This document shows, piece after piece, positions 44,075-53,643 of a stretch of DNA of 64,000 nt (positions are counted from its first letter, which is position 1; each line of letters starts with the position of its first letter). The notes under the pieces were generated by a model. It was not told the origin of the DNA, made no database searches, and worked only from the letters and a program-made list of their open reading frames with translations. A program made the translations under genes and the position numbers. Source of the DNA: Flavobacterium sp. SM15 (GTDB lineage: Bacteria > Bacteroidota > Bacteroidia > Flavobacteriales > Flavobacteriaceae); assembly GCF_022012335.1 (NCBI RefSeq), contig NZ_JAKLTO010000005.1, positions 124,001 to 188,000 of the forward strand. Direction: 5' to 3'.

Positions 44075-45504
44075 GATTGCTGAGTTGAGTTAATAAATCC
44101 TTTGCGCGACATTATTCCCCATTTTTGTTTTCTTCTGGCAATGAAATTCCAATAACCTTTTAATGAAGCATATACGTTAATCGGGTGGTAAACAAAAGGT
44201 TCGATAAAAACCATTGCAATTAGTGTGGCAATCTCTTTGATATTTGAATAATGCCTGTACAGCAATTGGTCCAATAACACGGAAATTAAAGTGATTGTAG
44301 TGTAAAATAAATAGATGAACACACTGACAATTAATAGAAAATCATAATTGATTTCAAAAAATAACATATCCAAAATCAGAACAATAATTCCGATAAGTTC
44401 TAAAATAGGTACGGCAAATTCAAAAAGTACAAAATAAGGAAAGGCAAACATACCGGTTCTTCCATATTTCGGGTTGAAAAACACTTTCTTGTGAAGCCAT
44501 AAAGTTTGGATAAGTCCTCTTGACCAACGGGTCCGTTGCTTCATGAAAAGTTCCATCGTACTGGGAACTTCCGTCCAGCAAAGTGTTTCCGGAATATACT
44601 TGATAAGGAAGTGTTCTTTTTTCTGGTGCATGTATTTGCGCATACGCGTAATCAGCTCAATATCTTCACCTAAAGATTTGTGCCAATACCCGCCAACTTT
44701 AATAACTGTTTCTTTGTCGAACATTCCCAAGCCTCCGGAAACTAAAAGCAAACTGTTCATTCGGCTCCAGGCCATTCGTCCGAAAATAAACGCGCGGATG
44801 TATTCCAGCTCCTGAAAACGCGAAAAGAAATTATCCGGATAATGCGACTGGTAGAGTTCCCCGTCCTTGAATTCACAAGAATTTGAAATTCTAATGGTCG
44901 CTCCCGAAGCAATGACTTTCTCAGTGTTTTCAATAAATGGTTTTGCCAGCATCGCTATAGTATCTTTTCTTAATATGCAATCCACATCGGTACACAAGAA
45001 AAGTGAGTATTTTGCAGAATTGATTCCGGCATTGGATGCATCTGCTTTACTGTTTCCGTTTATTTTATCAACTACCAAAAGTTTTGAATAAATCGGGTTT
45101 GTAGATTTGTAGTGGCCTCTTACCGGTTTTGTTTTGATTTTCTCCTGATAAAAAAAATCTACTTTGATCAAGCTAAATTCCTCAATAAGTAATTCGAGAG
45201 AGTTGTCTGTACTTCCGTCGTTTATGATAATGACTTCAAATTTCGGATATACCTGGGCAAGTAGTGATTTAACATTAAAAACTATTGTAGCCGCTTCGTT
45301 AAAGGCAGGTGCTATTACGGAAACACCAATGGTGTGATTTGACTTTATCAGTACATCTTTATGCAGATAATATTTTGAATTATAGTATTTCTTAATTGCC
45401 AGATAGGAAAAAACCGCTAAGATCAAATATATCGTGACATAGCTTATGGAATAATAAGCAGAAAAAAGTTCGTAATTTTTTATAAAGGATTCTATGGTTT
45501 TCAA
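44071..45504 (-). CDS. Processive family 2 glycosyltransferase (membrane polysaccharide synthase)
   Basis: This 477-residue inner-membrane enzyme has an N-terminal helix (YVTIYLILAVFSYLAI) and a GT2 domain starting VIAPAFNEAATIVFNVKSLL. Its catalytic acidic motifs are INDGS, the TDVDC metal-binding motif and GED in LGEDIELI. The processive marker QRTRW is followed by several C-terminal helices. This is the hyaluronan/PNAG/cellulose synthase layout. It polymerises and extrudes a glycan of unknown sugar. Four-base overlaps join it to the HEAT protein gene before it and the barrel gene after it. Confidence 0.92.
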   Translation of the reverse strand: MKTIESFIKNYELFSAYYSISYVTIYLILAVFSYLAIKKYYNSKYYLHKDVLIKSNHTIGVSVIAPAFNEAATIVFNVKSLLAQVYPKFEVIIINDGSTDNSLELLIEEFSLIKVDFFYQEKIKTKPVRGHYKSTNPIYSKLLVVDKINGNSKADASNAGINSAKYSLFLCTDVDCILRKDTIAMLAKPFIENTEKVIASGATIRISNSCEFKDGELYQSHYPDNFFSRFQELEYIRAFIFGRMAWSRMNSLLLVSGGLGMFDKETVIKVGGYWHKSLGEDIELITRMRKYMHQKKEHFLIKYIPETLCWTEVPSTMELFMKQRTRWSRGLIQTLWLHKKVFFNPKYGRTGMFAFPYFVLFEFAVPILELIGIIVLILDMLFFEINYDFLLIVSVFIYLFYTTITLISVLLDQLLYRHYSNIKEIATLIAMVFIEPFVYHPINVYASLKGYWNFIARRKQKWGIMSRKGFINSTQQS

Positions 45505-46715
45505 TTCAGGTAAGGGTTTTTAACATGTAGCGCAATTTTATGAATGAGGCTCTTTTGGTTTAAATCTTCAATGGTATAATCATCGAAAAAGAATGCATCC
45601 AACTTATGAATACAGCTCACCAGTTCAAACTTAATTTCCAGATCGTTTTCCTCTGGAAGAAGTGTTTGAGCAAATTCCAAAGTTTCATCGTTACCAATTA
45701 CACCAAGAGTTTTCAGGCATGAAATTCTGTTTCGTTTGTGGTTCTCTTTCGAATAATGGGCTAGGAGCAGTTGGTTTGCCTGAACAATTTTCAATTCACG
45801 GATCGCTAAAAGCGTTTCTTTCCTTACTAAAGCGTCGTCGTGCATCAATAAATAGGTAATCTGGGAAAGGTTTAGGTTAACTTTGTAACGAATGACCAAT
45901 TTTAGAGCTAAAAGTACGATCGAGTTGTTTTTATGTTGAAGCCATAGTTCTATGTTTTCTGGTACTTCGGATTGCTTCTGATAAATGATGTCGAGTATTT
46001 TCAGTTCATCAGCCCTTGAAATTCTATCCTGATAATTGTCAAGAACTCCGAATTTTTCATCCGACAAAGCGATTACAGCAACTAAAGCGTTGGAACGCAG
46101 GTATTTGTTTTTGCTTTTCAGAAACGATTTCATGTGCCCTTTCTTGATTTTATAATCGAGTACCTGATAATGATAAATCCCTAATGATTTAAAATACCAG
46201 CGTTTGTCATTCAGTAAACGCTGACTGTATTGTTGTAAGTCAAAATATTTATAAATGAGTAAAATCCGATTTTGATCGAAGCCGTGAAGGTTTTGCTTAA
46301 ATTGAATTAACTTGTTAAGAATCAAGTAGCGGCACCATTTTTCCTGATAAGGAATAGTTCCTTTAAATTCTGCTATTTTCTGTTTTATTTCTTCAGTATT
46401 AAAATCACTAAAAATTAGCTCGGTAAGAAAATCGTTTAAGGTTGCATCGATTTTTTTCTTCTTAAAATCCAGTTGTTCAGATTTGTAACGATTACTTAGT
46501 AAGGATAGTATCAGAAGAAGAATTACCAGAATAATGACAGGAATTACAATAATTTTTAAAAAAATATATATAAATCCGGCGTTTAAATACTGTTGAAAAA
46601 AAGTAGGTTTTAAGCTGTTAAATTTTTCAATTGGTAGTTTAAAAATTTCTAAAGCTGTTTCTGGAATTTTTATAAGCTTATGACCTTCTGAATAGTCGTT
46701 CAATAAATGAAACAT
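45501..46715 (-). CDS. Membrane-anchored HEAT-repeat protein
   Basis: This 404-residue protein starts at ATG 46715; the frame also has a TTG one codon earlier. The N-terminal 40 residues are polar and are followed by a strong membrane helix (FLKIIVIPVIILVILLLILS) and a cytosolic all-helical region. That region's end has HEAT-like repeats (ALKLVIRYKVNLNLSQITYL, ALVRKETLLAIRELKI, NRISCLKTLGVIGNDETLEF). HEAT repeats are protein scaffolds. It leads the GT2/barrel/REC operon and probably assembles or regulates the synthase. The 277-base divergent region to 46992 should hold its promoter. Confidence 0.85.
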   Translation of the reverse strand: MFHLLNDYSEGHKLIKIPETALEIFKLPIEKFNSLKPTFFQQYLNAGFIYIFLKIIVIPVIILVILLLILSLLSNRYKSEQLDFKKKKIDATLNDFLTELIFSDFNTEEIKQKIAEFKGTIPYQEKWCRYLILNKLIQFKQNLHGFDQNRILLIYKYFDLQQYSQRLLNDKRWYFKSLGIYHYQVLDYKIKKGHMKSFLKSKNKYLRSNALVAVIALSDEKFGVLDNYQDRISRADELKILDIIYQKQSEVPENIELWLQHKNNSIVLLALKLVIRYKVNLNLSQITYLLMHDDALVRKETLLAIRELKIVQANQLLLAHYSKENHKRNRISCLKTLGVIGNDETLEFAQTLLPEENDLEIKFELVSCIHKLDAFFFDDYTIEDLNQKSLIHKIALHVKNPYLN

Positions 46716-46937
46716 CAAAAAAATAACAAATTGTGTTTATATTATAGGTTTTCATAACAGATTTGGGGGATTTGTATGGAAAAAATATAAAAACAGTGCG
46801 AATGTAGGTTTAATTTTGAATAATTTCTAATAAAAAATTAATTTTAGTTAGAATTTGTCAAAACCGTTGTTTTAATTGTGTCTGTTGTGATAAATTGATT
46901 ACAAAGCTTTTTTTAAACTTCCTGAAAGAGATATTAG

Positions 46938-46945
46938 TATATTTG
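46938..46945 (+). promoter_or_regulatory. -7 promoter element before the LytS-type kinase
   Basis: TATATTTG matches the Bacteroidota -7 consensus, 47 bp before the ATG at 46993. No clear -33 TTG is seen at the right distance, so another activator may be needed. Confidence 0.5.
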
Positions 46946-46992
46946 GAACCATAATCAGAACTGTTTTTTTTCGTTTTATAGAACAAATCAGC

Positions 46993-47763
46993 ATGAATTC
47001 AGGAAGTTACATATCGGTTGGGTTTTTTTATACTATACTTGGTATTAGTATCTTGCTTTTAATTTTGGTTGTTTATTTGGTTATGAGACTCCTGAAAACC
47101 CAAAAAAACGAAGAGGCGACAGAATATAAATTTCAACAACTGGAAGGACAAATTAATTCGCTGCAGCTTGAAAATCTTGAATCACGGTTAAATCCCCATT
47201 TGTTTAAAAACATCTTGAATTCGATACAATCACACGCTTATCAAACTTATTTTGCCTTGGATAAACTGGCCAATGTGCTGGATTTTATTTTATACGAGAG
47301 CAAGAATAAATTCGTGACGCCCAAAGAAGAAATCGATTTTGCACTTAATCTTATCGAAATCAATAAAATAAAGCTTAGCCCGCTTTTTGAATTGAAAGTT
47401 AAAACGAAAATTGATGAATCGGAACTGCTTTACGAGCAACGATTATTAGCCCCGTTAATTTCCATCGATTTGATTGAAAATGCGTTTAAACATGCCGATT
47501 TGCAGAGTGAAGATGCGTTTATTTCCATCGTTTTTGAATTCAGGAACAATTCGTTTTCATTAACCGTGTCTAATAAAATGTCAAAAAAGATTCCAATCAA
47601 AAAAGACAAAAGTGGGATAGGAGCGGAAACCTTAGAACAAAGATTGCGAATCATTTACAAAGACAATTTCAAACTCGATAAGTTTATCGAAGACGATGTA
47701 CATTTTGCTCATTTAAAAATCAATCTGCTTGAACACAAAAATAAAATGCTTGTTGCTGGATGA
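46993..47763 (+). CDS. LytS/HisKA-type sensor histidine kinase
   Basis: This 256-residue kinase of the PF06580 class has one N-terminal membrane helix (YTILGISILLLILVVYLVMR). The phospho-accepting His is in LNPHLFKNILNSI, followed by a degenerate HATPase with the N-box ISIDLIENAFKHAD and a G-box GIGAETLEQRLRI. No periplasmic sensor domain is present, so the signal is probably membrane or cytosolic. Its end overlaps the LytTR regulator start by 35 bp. It is divergent from the polysaccharide-type operon. Confidence 0.92.
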   Translation: MNSGSYISVGFFYTILGISILLLILVVYLVMRLLKTQKNEEATEYKFQQLEGQINSLQLENLESRLNPHLFKNILNSIQSHAYQTYFALDKLANVLDFILYESKNKFVTPKEEIDFALNLIEINKIKLSPLFELKVKTKIDESELLYEQRLLAPLISIDLIENAFKHADLQSEDAFISIVFEFRNNSFSLTVSNKMSKKIPIKKDKSGIGAETLEQRLRIIYKDNFKLDKFIEDDVHFAHLKINLLEHKNKMLVAG

Positions 47764-48448
47764 TGAACTGCCCGGGCTAACCTATCTGAAAATGCTTTGC
47801 GAACAAATTGCTGACTTGGAGGTGGTTAAAGCCTTTAACAACCCCGCAACTTTTTTAAAAGAAATGCCGGATCTGAATTTTGATTTGTGCATCATGGATA
47901 TTGAAATGCCGGAAATGAATGGTTTGCAGGTGGCAAATCTGTTAAACGGTAAGCCGATTATTTTCACTACTGCCTATAAAGAATATGCTGCAGAAGCCTA
48001 CGATATCGATGCAGTGGATTATGTTCGTAAGCCAATAAAAATGGAGCGTTTGCAACAAGCAATTTCTAAAGCTAAAAGCCGTTTGGATTCTAAAAAGGAA
48101 GAAAAGGAATTCATTCAACTTAATACCGATAAAGGTAAAGCGCTTATTTTTTTTAATCAGCTTTGCTATATAAAGGTTTCGGAAATTGACAGCAGGGATA
48201 AAATTCTTCAACTTTTGGATGGCACAATAATTACACTTAAGAACATCTCGTTTGATAAATTGCTGCAGGTGCTTCCTCAGAACAATTTTGTGCGAATCAA
48301 CAAAAAAGAAATTATTGCACTAAAGACAGTTCAGGTGTTTTCTTTTGATGAAATCATCACTAACCTGCAATTGTCTTCAGGAAATAATTTAAAACTGACT
48401 TTGAGCGAAACCTACCGAAATGATTTCATAGCCAAAGTGAAGCTTTAA
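47729..48448 (+). CDS. LytTR-family response regulator
   Basis: This 239-residue regulator has a receiver domain (CLLLDDE acidic pocket, Asp in LCIMDIEMPEMNG, Lys in YVRKPIKM) and a C-terminal LytTR DNA-binding domain (about residues 135-239, with LPQNNFVRINKKEIIALKTV). The first codon is TTG, because no ATG lies before the conserved CLLLDDE segment. It is translated from inside the kinase gene, giving coupled production of the pair. LytTR regulators often control surface polysaccharide and adhesion genes, which fits the divergent operon. That link is inference. Confidence 0.92.
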   Translation: MNTKIKCLLLDDELPGLTYLKMLCEQIADLEVVKAFNNPATFLKEMPDLNFDLCIMDIEMPEMNGLQVANLLNGKPIIFTTAYKEYAAEAYDIDAVDYVRKPIKMERLQQAISKAKSRLDSKKEEKEFIQLNTDKGKALIFFNQLCYIKVSEIDSRDKILQLLDGTIITLKNISFDKLLQVLPQNNFVRINKKEIIALKTVQVFSFDEIITNLQLSSGNNLKLTLSETYRNDFIAKVKL

Positions 48449-48559
48449 TTTCGTTACCGATTTTCTCCGTTTCGTTACATTTTTATTCGAATTTACTTCG
48501 AGCCTGTTTTTTGCGAAATAATTAGATTCATTTTTGTATTGAATTTAATCAAATGAATA

Positions 48560-48979
48560 ATGAAGTTTTATTTGACGGCTCTATTTTTATTTGCCTTGCA
48601 ACAGCTTCCGATGCAGGCTCAGCAGCAGAAAACAATCGAACTGAAAACAATCGAACATAAAGTGAAATTTGCTGCCTACGACGGAATGATAATTGCTGGT
48701 TACGTAGATAAAGGAGCCTTTCTGAATTTCACCGGACCAAACATCAACTGGAGTTATAACAGTTCTAAAATTATGTTAGGGATGTTACCTTCTTTACGAA
48801 TAAAAGAGGATAATAAAACCCCAAAAAATTCCACAATCACGCCAAGTTTGGGAGTTGGACTTACCTATTGTTATAAAAAAATAGCGTTTCAGTTGCCGAT
48901 GTACTATAATACTAAAACCGCTGCATCCGATGGAAAATGGAACATAGGCATCGGTTTAGGAATTCGTTTAAAAAGTTAA
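48560..48979 (+). CDS. Small exported protein, unknown
   Basis: This 139-residue protein has a signal peptide (FYLTALFLFALQQLPMQAQ) and a beta-rich body ending with strands SLGVGLTYCYKKIAFQLPMY and WNIGIGLGIRLKS. It may form a small outer-membrane barrel or periplasmic sheet. It lies between the LytTR regulator and the antiporter gene on the same strand, 111 bp after the former and 26 bp before the latter, so it is probably co-transcribed with the antiporter. No family is recognised. Confidence 0.7.
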   Translation: MKFYLTALFLFALQQLPMQAQQQKTIELKTIEHKVKFAAYDGMIIAGYVDKGAFLNFTGPNINWSYNSSKIMLGMLPSLRIKEDNKTPKNSTITPSLGVGLTYCYKKIAFQLPMYYNTKTAASDGKWNIGIGLGIRLKS

Positions 48980-49005
48980 ATCAAAAATTATTTAAAATTG
49001 TATCC

Positions 49006-51291
49006 ATGAAAAAATTCAAAAACAGCTTTTTTTATGTTGGTATCATAAGTCTCTTTTCAGTTTTGATGTACTGGATCATAGAATTCGGAACAAAACTTGA
49101 ATCAGGTAAAAACATCAAAGCCATAGTTACAGAAAAAAACCAATGGGAAAGTTTCATAGAAGCGTTAACTCATAATTTTCAGCATCCGCTGGCTGTATTG
49201 TTAGCTCAGATTGTAACTATTGTTTTGGTTGCTAAGTTATTCGGATGGATTTGCACCAAAATAGGGCAACCTACTGTAATTGGAGAAATGATCGCCGGTA
49301 TTGTACTTGGTCCTTCCTTGGTTGGCATGTATTTTCCTGAATTCTCTGCTATCTTTTTTCCTGAAGAATCACTTGGGAATTTAAAATTCTTGAGCCAGAT
49401 CGGGTTGATCCTTTTCATGTTCATCGTCGGGATGGAGCTGGATCTGAAAATTTTGAAAAACAAGGCACATGATGCGGTGGTAATCAGTCATGCCAGTATC
49501 ATCATTCCGTTTGCTTTAGGAATGGGATTGGCGTATTTCATTTACCAGTCTTTTGCTCCTGAAGGCGTTCAGTTTTTATCCTTCGGATTGTTCATGGGAA
49601 TTGCGATGAGTATAACGGCATTTCCGGTTTTGGCGCGAATTGTTCAGGAACGAAACATCAATAAAACCAAACTGGGAACAGTTGTAATTACCTGCGCCGC
49701 TGCCGATGATATAACGGCATGGTGTATTTTGGCTGCCGTTATTGCCATTGTAAAAGCGGGTTCCGTAGTAAGTTCTTTCTATACGATTTTGATGGCGGTT
49801 ACCTATGTTCTTTTAATGATAAAAGTAGTGCGCCCATTTTTAAAACGAGTGGGGGATTTGCACGCTTCAAAAGAAAGTATGAGCAAACCGGTTGTTGCGA
49901 TTTTCTTTTTAACCTTGATTATTTCGGCTTATGCTACAGAAGTAATTGGTATTCACGCTTTGTTCGGAGCTTTTATGACCGGAGCCATCATGCCTGAAAA
50001 TATTAAATTCAGGAGTTTGTTCATTGAGAAAATCGAAGATGTCGCTTTGGTTTTATTATTGCCATTATTTTTTGTTTTTACAGGACTTAGAACTCAAATC
50101 GGATTGCTTAATGATCCATATTTGTGGAAGATAACAGGTTTGATTATTCTTGTTGCTGTTGCAGGTAAGTTCTTAGGAAGTGCCTTAGCCGCAAAATTTG
50201 TAGGTCAGAATTGGAAAGACAGTTTGTCTATCGGAGCATTAATGAACACCAGAGGTTTAATGGAATTGGTGGTTTTGAACATCGGTTACGATTTAGGTGT
50301 ATTGACTCCAAAAGTCTTTTCGATGATGGTAATCATGGCTTTGGTAACTACCTTTATGACTGGGCCGGCCTTAGATTTAATCAATTGGATTTTCAAATCG
50401 AAGCAGGATGATGTTCCGCAAGAAGTTAAACAAACGAGCAAATACAAGATCTTGTTTTCGTTTGCAAGCCCGCAATCCGGTAGAACGTTACTTAAACTGG
50501 CTAACGATTTAACAAAAAAACTTAACAACAATGCAGTTCTTACCGGTATGCACCTGACGCCTGTGGATGAATTACATCATTACGATACCGAAGAATACGA
50601 AAAGGAAAGTTTTAAAGAAGTCGTGGATGAGTCTGAAGTATTGAACAGAAAAATTACAACATTGTTCAAAGCATCGACCGATATTGACAGTGAAATAGCA
50701 ATGGTGGCCAACAAAGGCGATTACGATTTACTTTTGATTGGGCTTGGCGAATCCATTTATGAAGGAACATTGTTAGGTAAATTACTTGGATTTACCACAC
50801 GAATCATCAATCCGGGGAAATTATTGAACACCGTAACAGGCAGAGGTGAAAACCTTTTTGACAGTTCTCCGTTTGACGACAGAACCAAATTCATCTTATC
50901 CAAAACAACTATTCCCGTAGGTATTTTGATTGATAAGAATTTTAGTAAAGCAGACAGGGTTTTCATTCCTGTTTTTGATGCGAAAGATAGCGTTCTTATC
51001 AATTACGCTCAAAAACTGATACACAATTCGGGAGCTCAAATCGTGATTTTGGATGCAGCCGGGCAAATTAAAAATAATGCCGAAATGAAAGAGAAAATTC
51101 GGGCGATTGAACAAAATGCACCAAATCACATTACATTGCAAAACCAGCGGGTAATTGAAAAAGACTTTTTGAAAAGTCAGGATTTGATGATAATCTCCAT
51201 TGATAGTTGGAAAAAGCTACTGGAAACGAAAAGTTTGTGGCTTTCCGATATTCCATCCACATTGATAATTTCAGATAAAAGCCTGAATTAA
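49006..51291 (+). CDS. CPA2-type cation:proton antiporter
   Basis: This 761-residue protein starts at ATG 49006; the longer frame from 48937 overlaps the previous gene. A first helix is followed by about 12 membrane segments of the KefB/NapA type (starting TKIGQPTVIGEMIAGIVLGP). The ion-site region AADDITAWCI and the GALMNTRGLMELVVLNIGYD segment are present. The C-terminal 290 residues are soluble and resemble two universal-stress-like domains (DYDLLLIGLGESIYEG). It exchanges Na+ or K+ for protons across the inner membrane. The substrate ion is not resolved. Confidence 0.92.
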   Translation: MKKFKNSFFYVGIISLFSVLMYWIIEFGTKLESGKNIKAIVTEKNQWESFIEALTHNFQHPLAVLLAQIVTIVLVAKLFGWICTKIGQPTVIGEMIAGIVLGPSLVGMYFPEFSAIFFPEESLGNLKFLSQIGLILFMFIVGMELDLKILKNKAHDAVVISHASIIIPFALGMGLAYFIYQSFAPEGVQFLSFGLFMGIAMSITAFPVLARIVQERNINKTKLGTVVITCAAADDITAWCILAAVIAIVKAGSVVSSFYTILMAVTYVLLMIKVVRPFLKRVGDLHASKESMSKPVVAIFFLTLIISAYATEVIGIHALFGAFMTGAIMPENIKFRSLFIEKIEDVALVLLLPLFFVFTGLRTQIGLLNDPYLWKITGLIILVAVAGKFLGSALAAKFVGQNWKDSLSIGALMNTRGLMELVVLNIGYDLGVLTPKVFSMMVIMALVTTFMTGPALDLINWIFKSKQDDVPQEVKQTSKYKILFSFASPQSGRTLLKLANDLTKKLNNNAVLTGMHLTPVDELHHYDTEEYEKESFKEVVDESEVLNRKITTLFKASTDIDSEIAMVANKGDYDLLLIGLGESIYEGTLLGKLLGFTTRIINPGKLLNTVTGRGENLFDSSPFDDRTKFILSKTTIPVGILIDKNFSKADRVFIPVFDAKDSVLINYAQKLIHNSGAQIVILDAAGQIKNNAEMKEKIRAIEQNAPNHITLQNQRVIEKDFLKSQDLMIISIDSWKKLLETKSLWLSDIPSTLIISDKSLN

Positions 51292-51296
51292 CAGTG

Positions 51297-51330
51297 AAAA
51301 GAGAAATCAGCTTTGGTTTCTCTTTTTTGT
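51297..51330. terminator. Bidirectional terminator
   Basis: AAAAGAGAAA (51297-51306) and TTTCTCTTTT (51317-51326) pair between the antiporter gene and the convergent TIGR02757 gene. Confidence 0.85.
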
Positions 51331-51334
51331 TTTA

Positions 51335-52102
51335 TCAGAATCCTTCAAAAATGCCTAATCCGAAAAGGGCGAAGTCATATTTTACGGGGTCATTGGGATC
51401 TAATTTTCGAAGGTTTGCATCCAATTCCAAAAGCGCTTTTGCATCGTTTTGTTTTCGGGTAAGCAGTTCTAATTTTCGCGCCACATTACCTGAATGCACA
51501 TCCAAAGGACATGATAATTTTGAAGGTGCAATGCTTTTCCAAATGCCAAAATCCACGCCTTTGTTGTCTTGTCTGCACATCCAACGTAAATACATATTGA
51601 TGCGCTTGGCTGCCGAGCCGTTTAAAGGATCAGGTAAATGTTTTTCGGTTCGGGTTAAATGATTGATTTCGAAGAAGATTTTTTTGAACTCGGAAATGCT
51701 TTTCTGCATGGAATTTTCTTCCTGATGTTTGGCAAAAACGGCTTCTAAACCACCATGATTCGTGTATATGTTTTGCAAGCTTTTGATAAACCCAACAAAA
51801 TCCAGACCGTTAAAAGTTCGGTGTACAAAATTATGCAGCGGTTCCAGGTCTTTTTCTTTGTGACTCATTACAAAATCATAAGGCGAATTCCCCATCAGTT
51901 CCATTTTCTTATGGGCGTTTCTGATGATCATTTTACGATTGCCCCAAGCGATTACGGAAGCCAAAAAACCGGCAATTTCAATATCTTCCTTTAAAGAATA
52001 GGAATGCGGAATCTGTATCGGATCACTTTCGATAAAATCCGGTCGGTTGTATAACTCGACTTTTTCATCGAGAAAGGATTTTAGTTCTGATCCGTTAAGC
52101 AT
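51335..52102 (-). CDS. TIGR02757/DUF2400 family protein
   Basis: This 255-residue all-helical soluble protein has blocks I recognise from the TIGR02757 family: DPIQIPHSYSLKEDIEIAGF, FLASVIAWGNRKMI, FNGLDFVGFIKSLQ, KRINMYLRWMCRQDNKGVDF and CPLDVHSGNVARKLELL. The family has a DNA-glycosylase-like helical fold with an HhH-type arrangement, but the activity is undemonstrated. Length is complete. It is a single gene; upstream is 33 bp to the end of the RCC1-repeat protein gene on the same strand. Confidence 0.9.
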   Translation of the reverse strand: MLNGSELKSFLDEKVELYNRPDFIESDPIQIPHSYSLKEDIEIAGFLASVIAWGNRKMIIRNAHKKMELMGNSPYDFVMSHKEKDLEPLHNFVHRTFNGLDFVGFIKSLQNIYTNHGGLEAVFAKHQEENSMQKSISEFKKIFFEINHLTRTEKHLPDPLNGSAAKRINMYLRWMCRQDNKGVDFGIWKSIAPSKLSCPLDVHSGNVARKLELLTRKQNDAKALLELDANLRKLDPNDPVKYDFALFGLGIFEGF

Positions 52103-52135
52103 AATGCGAAATACTACTTTGCTCTTCTAGGAATT

Positions 52136-53551
52136 TTAATTTTTGATTATTTTATAATTAGTAATTGCTTTCTCAGTAGTTATTTTCATAAGATAGGTTG
52201 CGCTTCCCAAATGAGAAATGTTTATTTTAGAGAAGTTGTTATTGTTGATTATTTCTGTAATAACTAATCTTCCCTGAAGGTCGTAAAATTCAATTTTTTG
52301 TAATTGTGACCCTTTGGATACTATTGATATAAAACCATTTGTTGGATTTGGATAAACAGAAAATTGATTCTCAATATCAAAATCATTGGTATTTAATGCA
52401 GAACAATTGTTTATAAGTATTGGTCTTGATGTTCCGCTGGCATTGAAATTACCATTTCCGAGAGAACCATTATTGGGATGTCCCCAGGCATATAATGAAC
52501 CATCATTTTTTAATCCAAGGGTATGATTATAGCCGGCTCCAAGATAGCTCCAATCTGTTGAGGCATTAATTTGCATGGGAACTTCTTCTGTATAATTATA
52601 GTAACTATAGGTGTCTACGCCTAATTGCCCTTGAGAGTTGTTGCCCCAAGCCCAAACAGTACCATCATTTTTCTTGGCCATTGAATGAAAAGCACAAGCA
52701 TAAACAACATCCCAATCTGTTGCTGTTCCAATTCGGGTGGGAACATTTCTGTCAGAATTCGAATTGTTTCCTAATTGAAAAAATGTATTATATCCCCAAG
52801 CGTAAAGCGATCCGTCGGTTTTTGTTGCTATAGTATGATAGTCTCCTGTAGATATGGATTTCCAGTTGGAATCTGTTCCGATTTGCCTTGGAATTAAAGA
52901 ACTATCAAAGCTTATAAAGGAACCATTTCCTAATGCACCTCTATAAGCATCTCCCCAACTCCATAAGGTTCCGTCAGTTTTTAGACCAATAGTGAAATTC
53001 CAACCTGATGAAACTGTTTTCCAATTTGTTGCAGTTCCAATTTGAATAGGGGTATCAGTTCCGTAATTCAGATTGTTTCCCAAATAACCACTTCCCCAGG
53101 CCCAAAGTGTTCCGTCTGTTTTTATTGCATAGGATCGGAAAGGGCTTAATTCACATATTTTATCCCAGTTAGTATCTGTACCTAATTGTGTTGGTGTTAA
53201 GACATCTGCTTGATTTGGGCCTATACCTAATTGATGGTCACCATTATCTCCCCATACCCATAAAGTTCCATCTGTTTTTAAGGCTATTGTGTGTTGTTCA
53301 CCGCAACTAACCTGTCTCCAATTGGTGTCGGTGCCAATTTGTATCGGAATAGATTTTTTTACCAAAGTTCCATCACCCAATTGTCCATGGATGTTGTTTC
53401 CCCATGTCCATAAAGATCCATCGGTTTTAATTCCTGCAGAATGAATTCCTCGTTGCGAAACAGATTCCCAGCATTGTGAAAATGAAAAACAGCTTATGAG
53501 TAAAAAGATTATTAATAAGACTTGGTTTTTTATTAGGTAATTTTTTTTCAT
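52136..53551 (-). CDS. RCC1-repeat secreted protein with T9SS sorting domain
   Basis: This 471-residue protein has a signal peptide (VLLIIFLLISCFSFSQ). About seven RCC1-like repeats of roughly 50 residues follow, each with W-x-W-G (for example TDGTLWVWGDNGDHQLG), making a seven-bladed propeller. The C-terminal type A T9SS sorting domain reads FSVYPNPTNGFISIV ... GSATYLMKITTEKAITNYKI. It is exported to the cell surface or medium. RCC1-type propellers are protein-binding; the partner is unknown. A -7 element TATTTTTG in minus sense (plus 53571-53578) lies close upstream. Confidence 0.9.
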   Translation of the reverse strand: MKKNYLIKNQVLLIIFLLISCFSFSQCWESVSQRGIHSAGIKTDGSLWTWGNNIHGQLGDGTLVKKSIPIQIGTDTNWRQVSCGEQHTIALKTDGTLWVWGDNGDHQLGIGPNQADVLTPTQLGTDTNWDKICELSPFRSYAIKTDGTLWAWGSGYLGNNLNYGTDTPIQIGTATNWKTVSSGWNFTIGLKTDGTLWSWGDAYRGALGNGSFISFDSSLIPRQIGTDSNWKSISTGDYHTIATKTDGSLYAWGYNTFFQLGNNSNSDRNVPTRIGTATDWDVVYACAFHSMAKKNDGTVWAWGNNSQGQLGVDTYSYYNYTEEVPMQINASTDWSYLGAGYNHTLGLKNDGSLYAWGHPNNGSLGNGNFNASGTSRPILINNCSALNTNDFDIENQFSVYPNPTNGFISIVSKGSQLQKIEFYDLQGRLVITEIINNNNFSKINISHLGSATYLMKITTEKAITNYKIIKN

Positions 53552-53643
53552 TTTTAGGTGTTTTTTTTTACAAAAATAAACTTTTTGACTAAAAATAGGT
53601 TAACTGATAATCAAACTTTTATAGTTTTCCTTAGATTATATAT

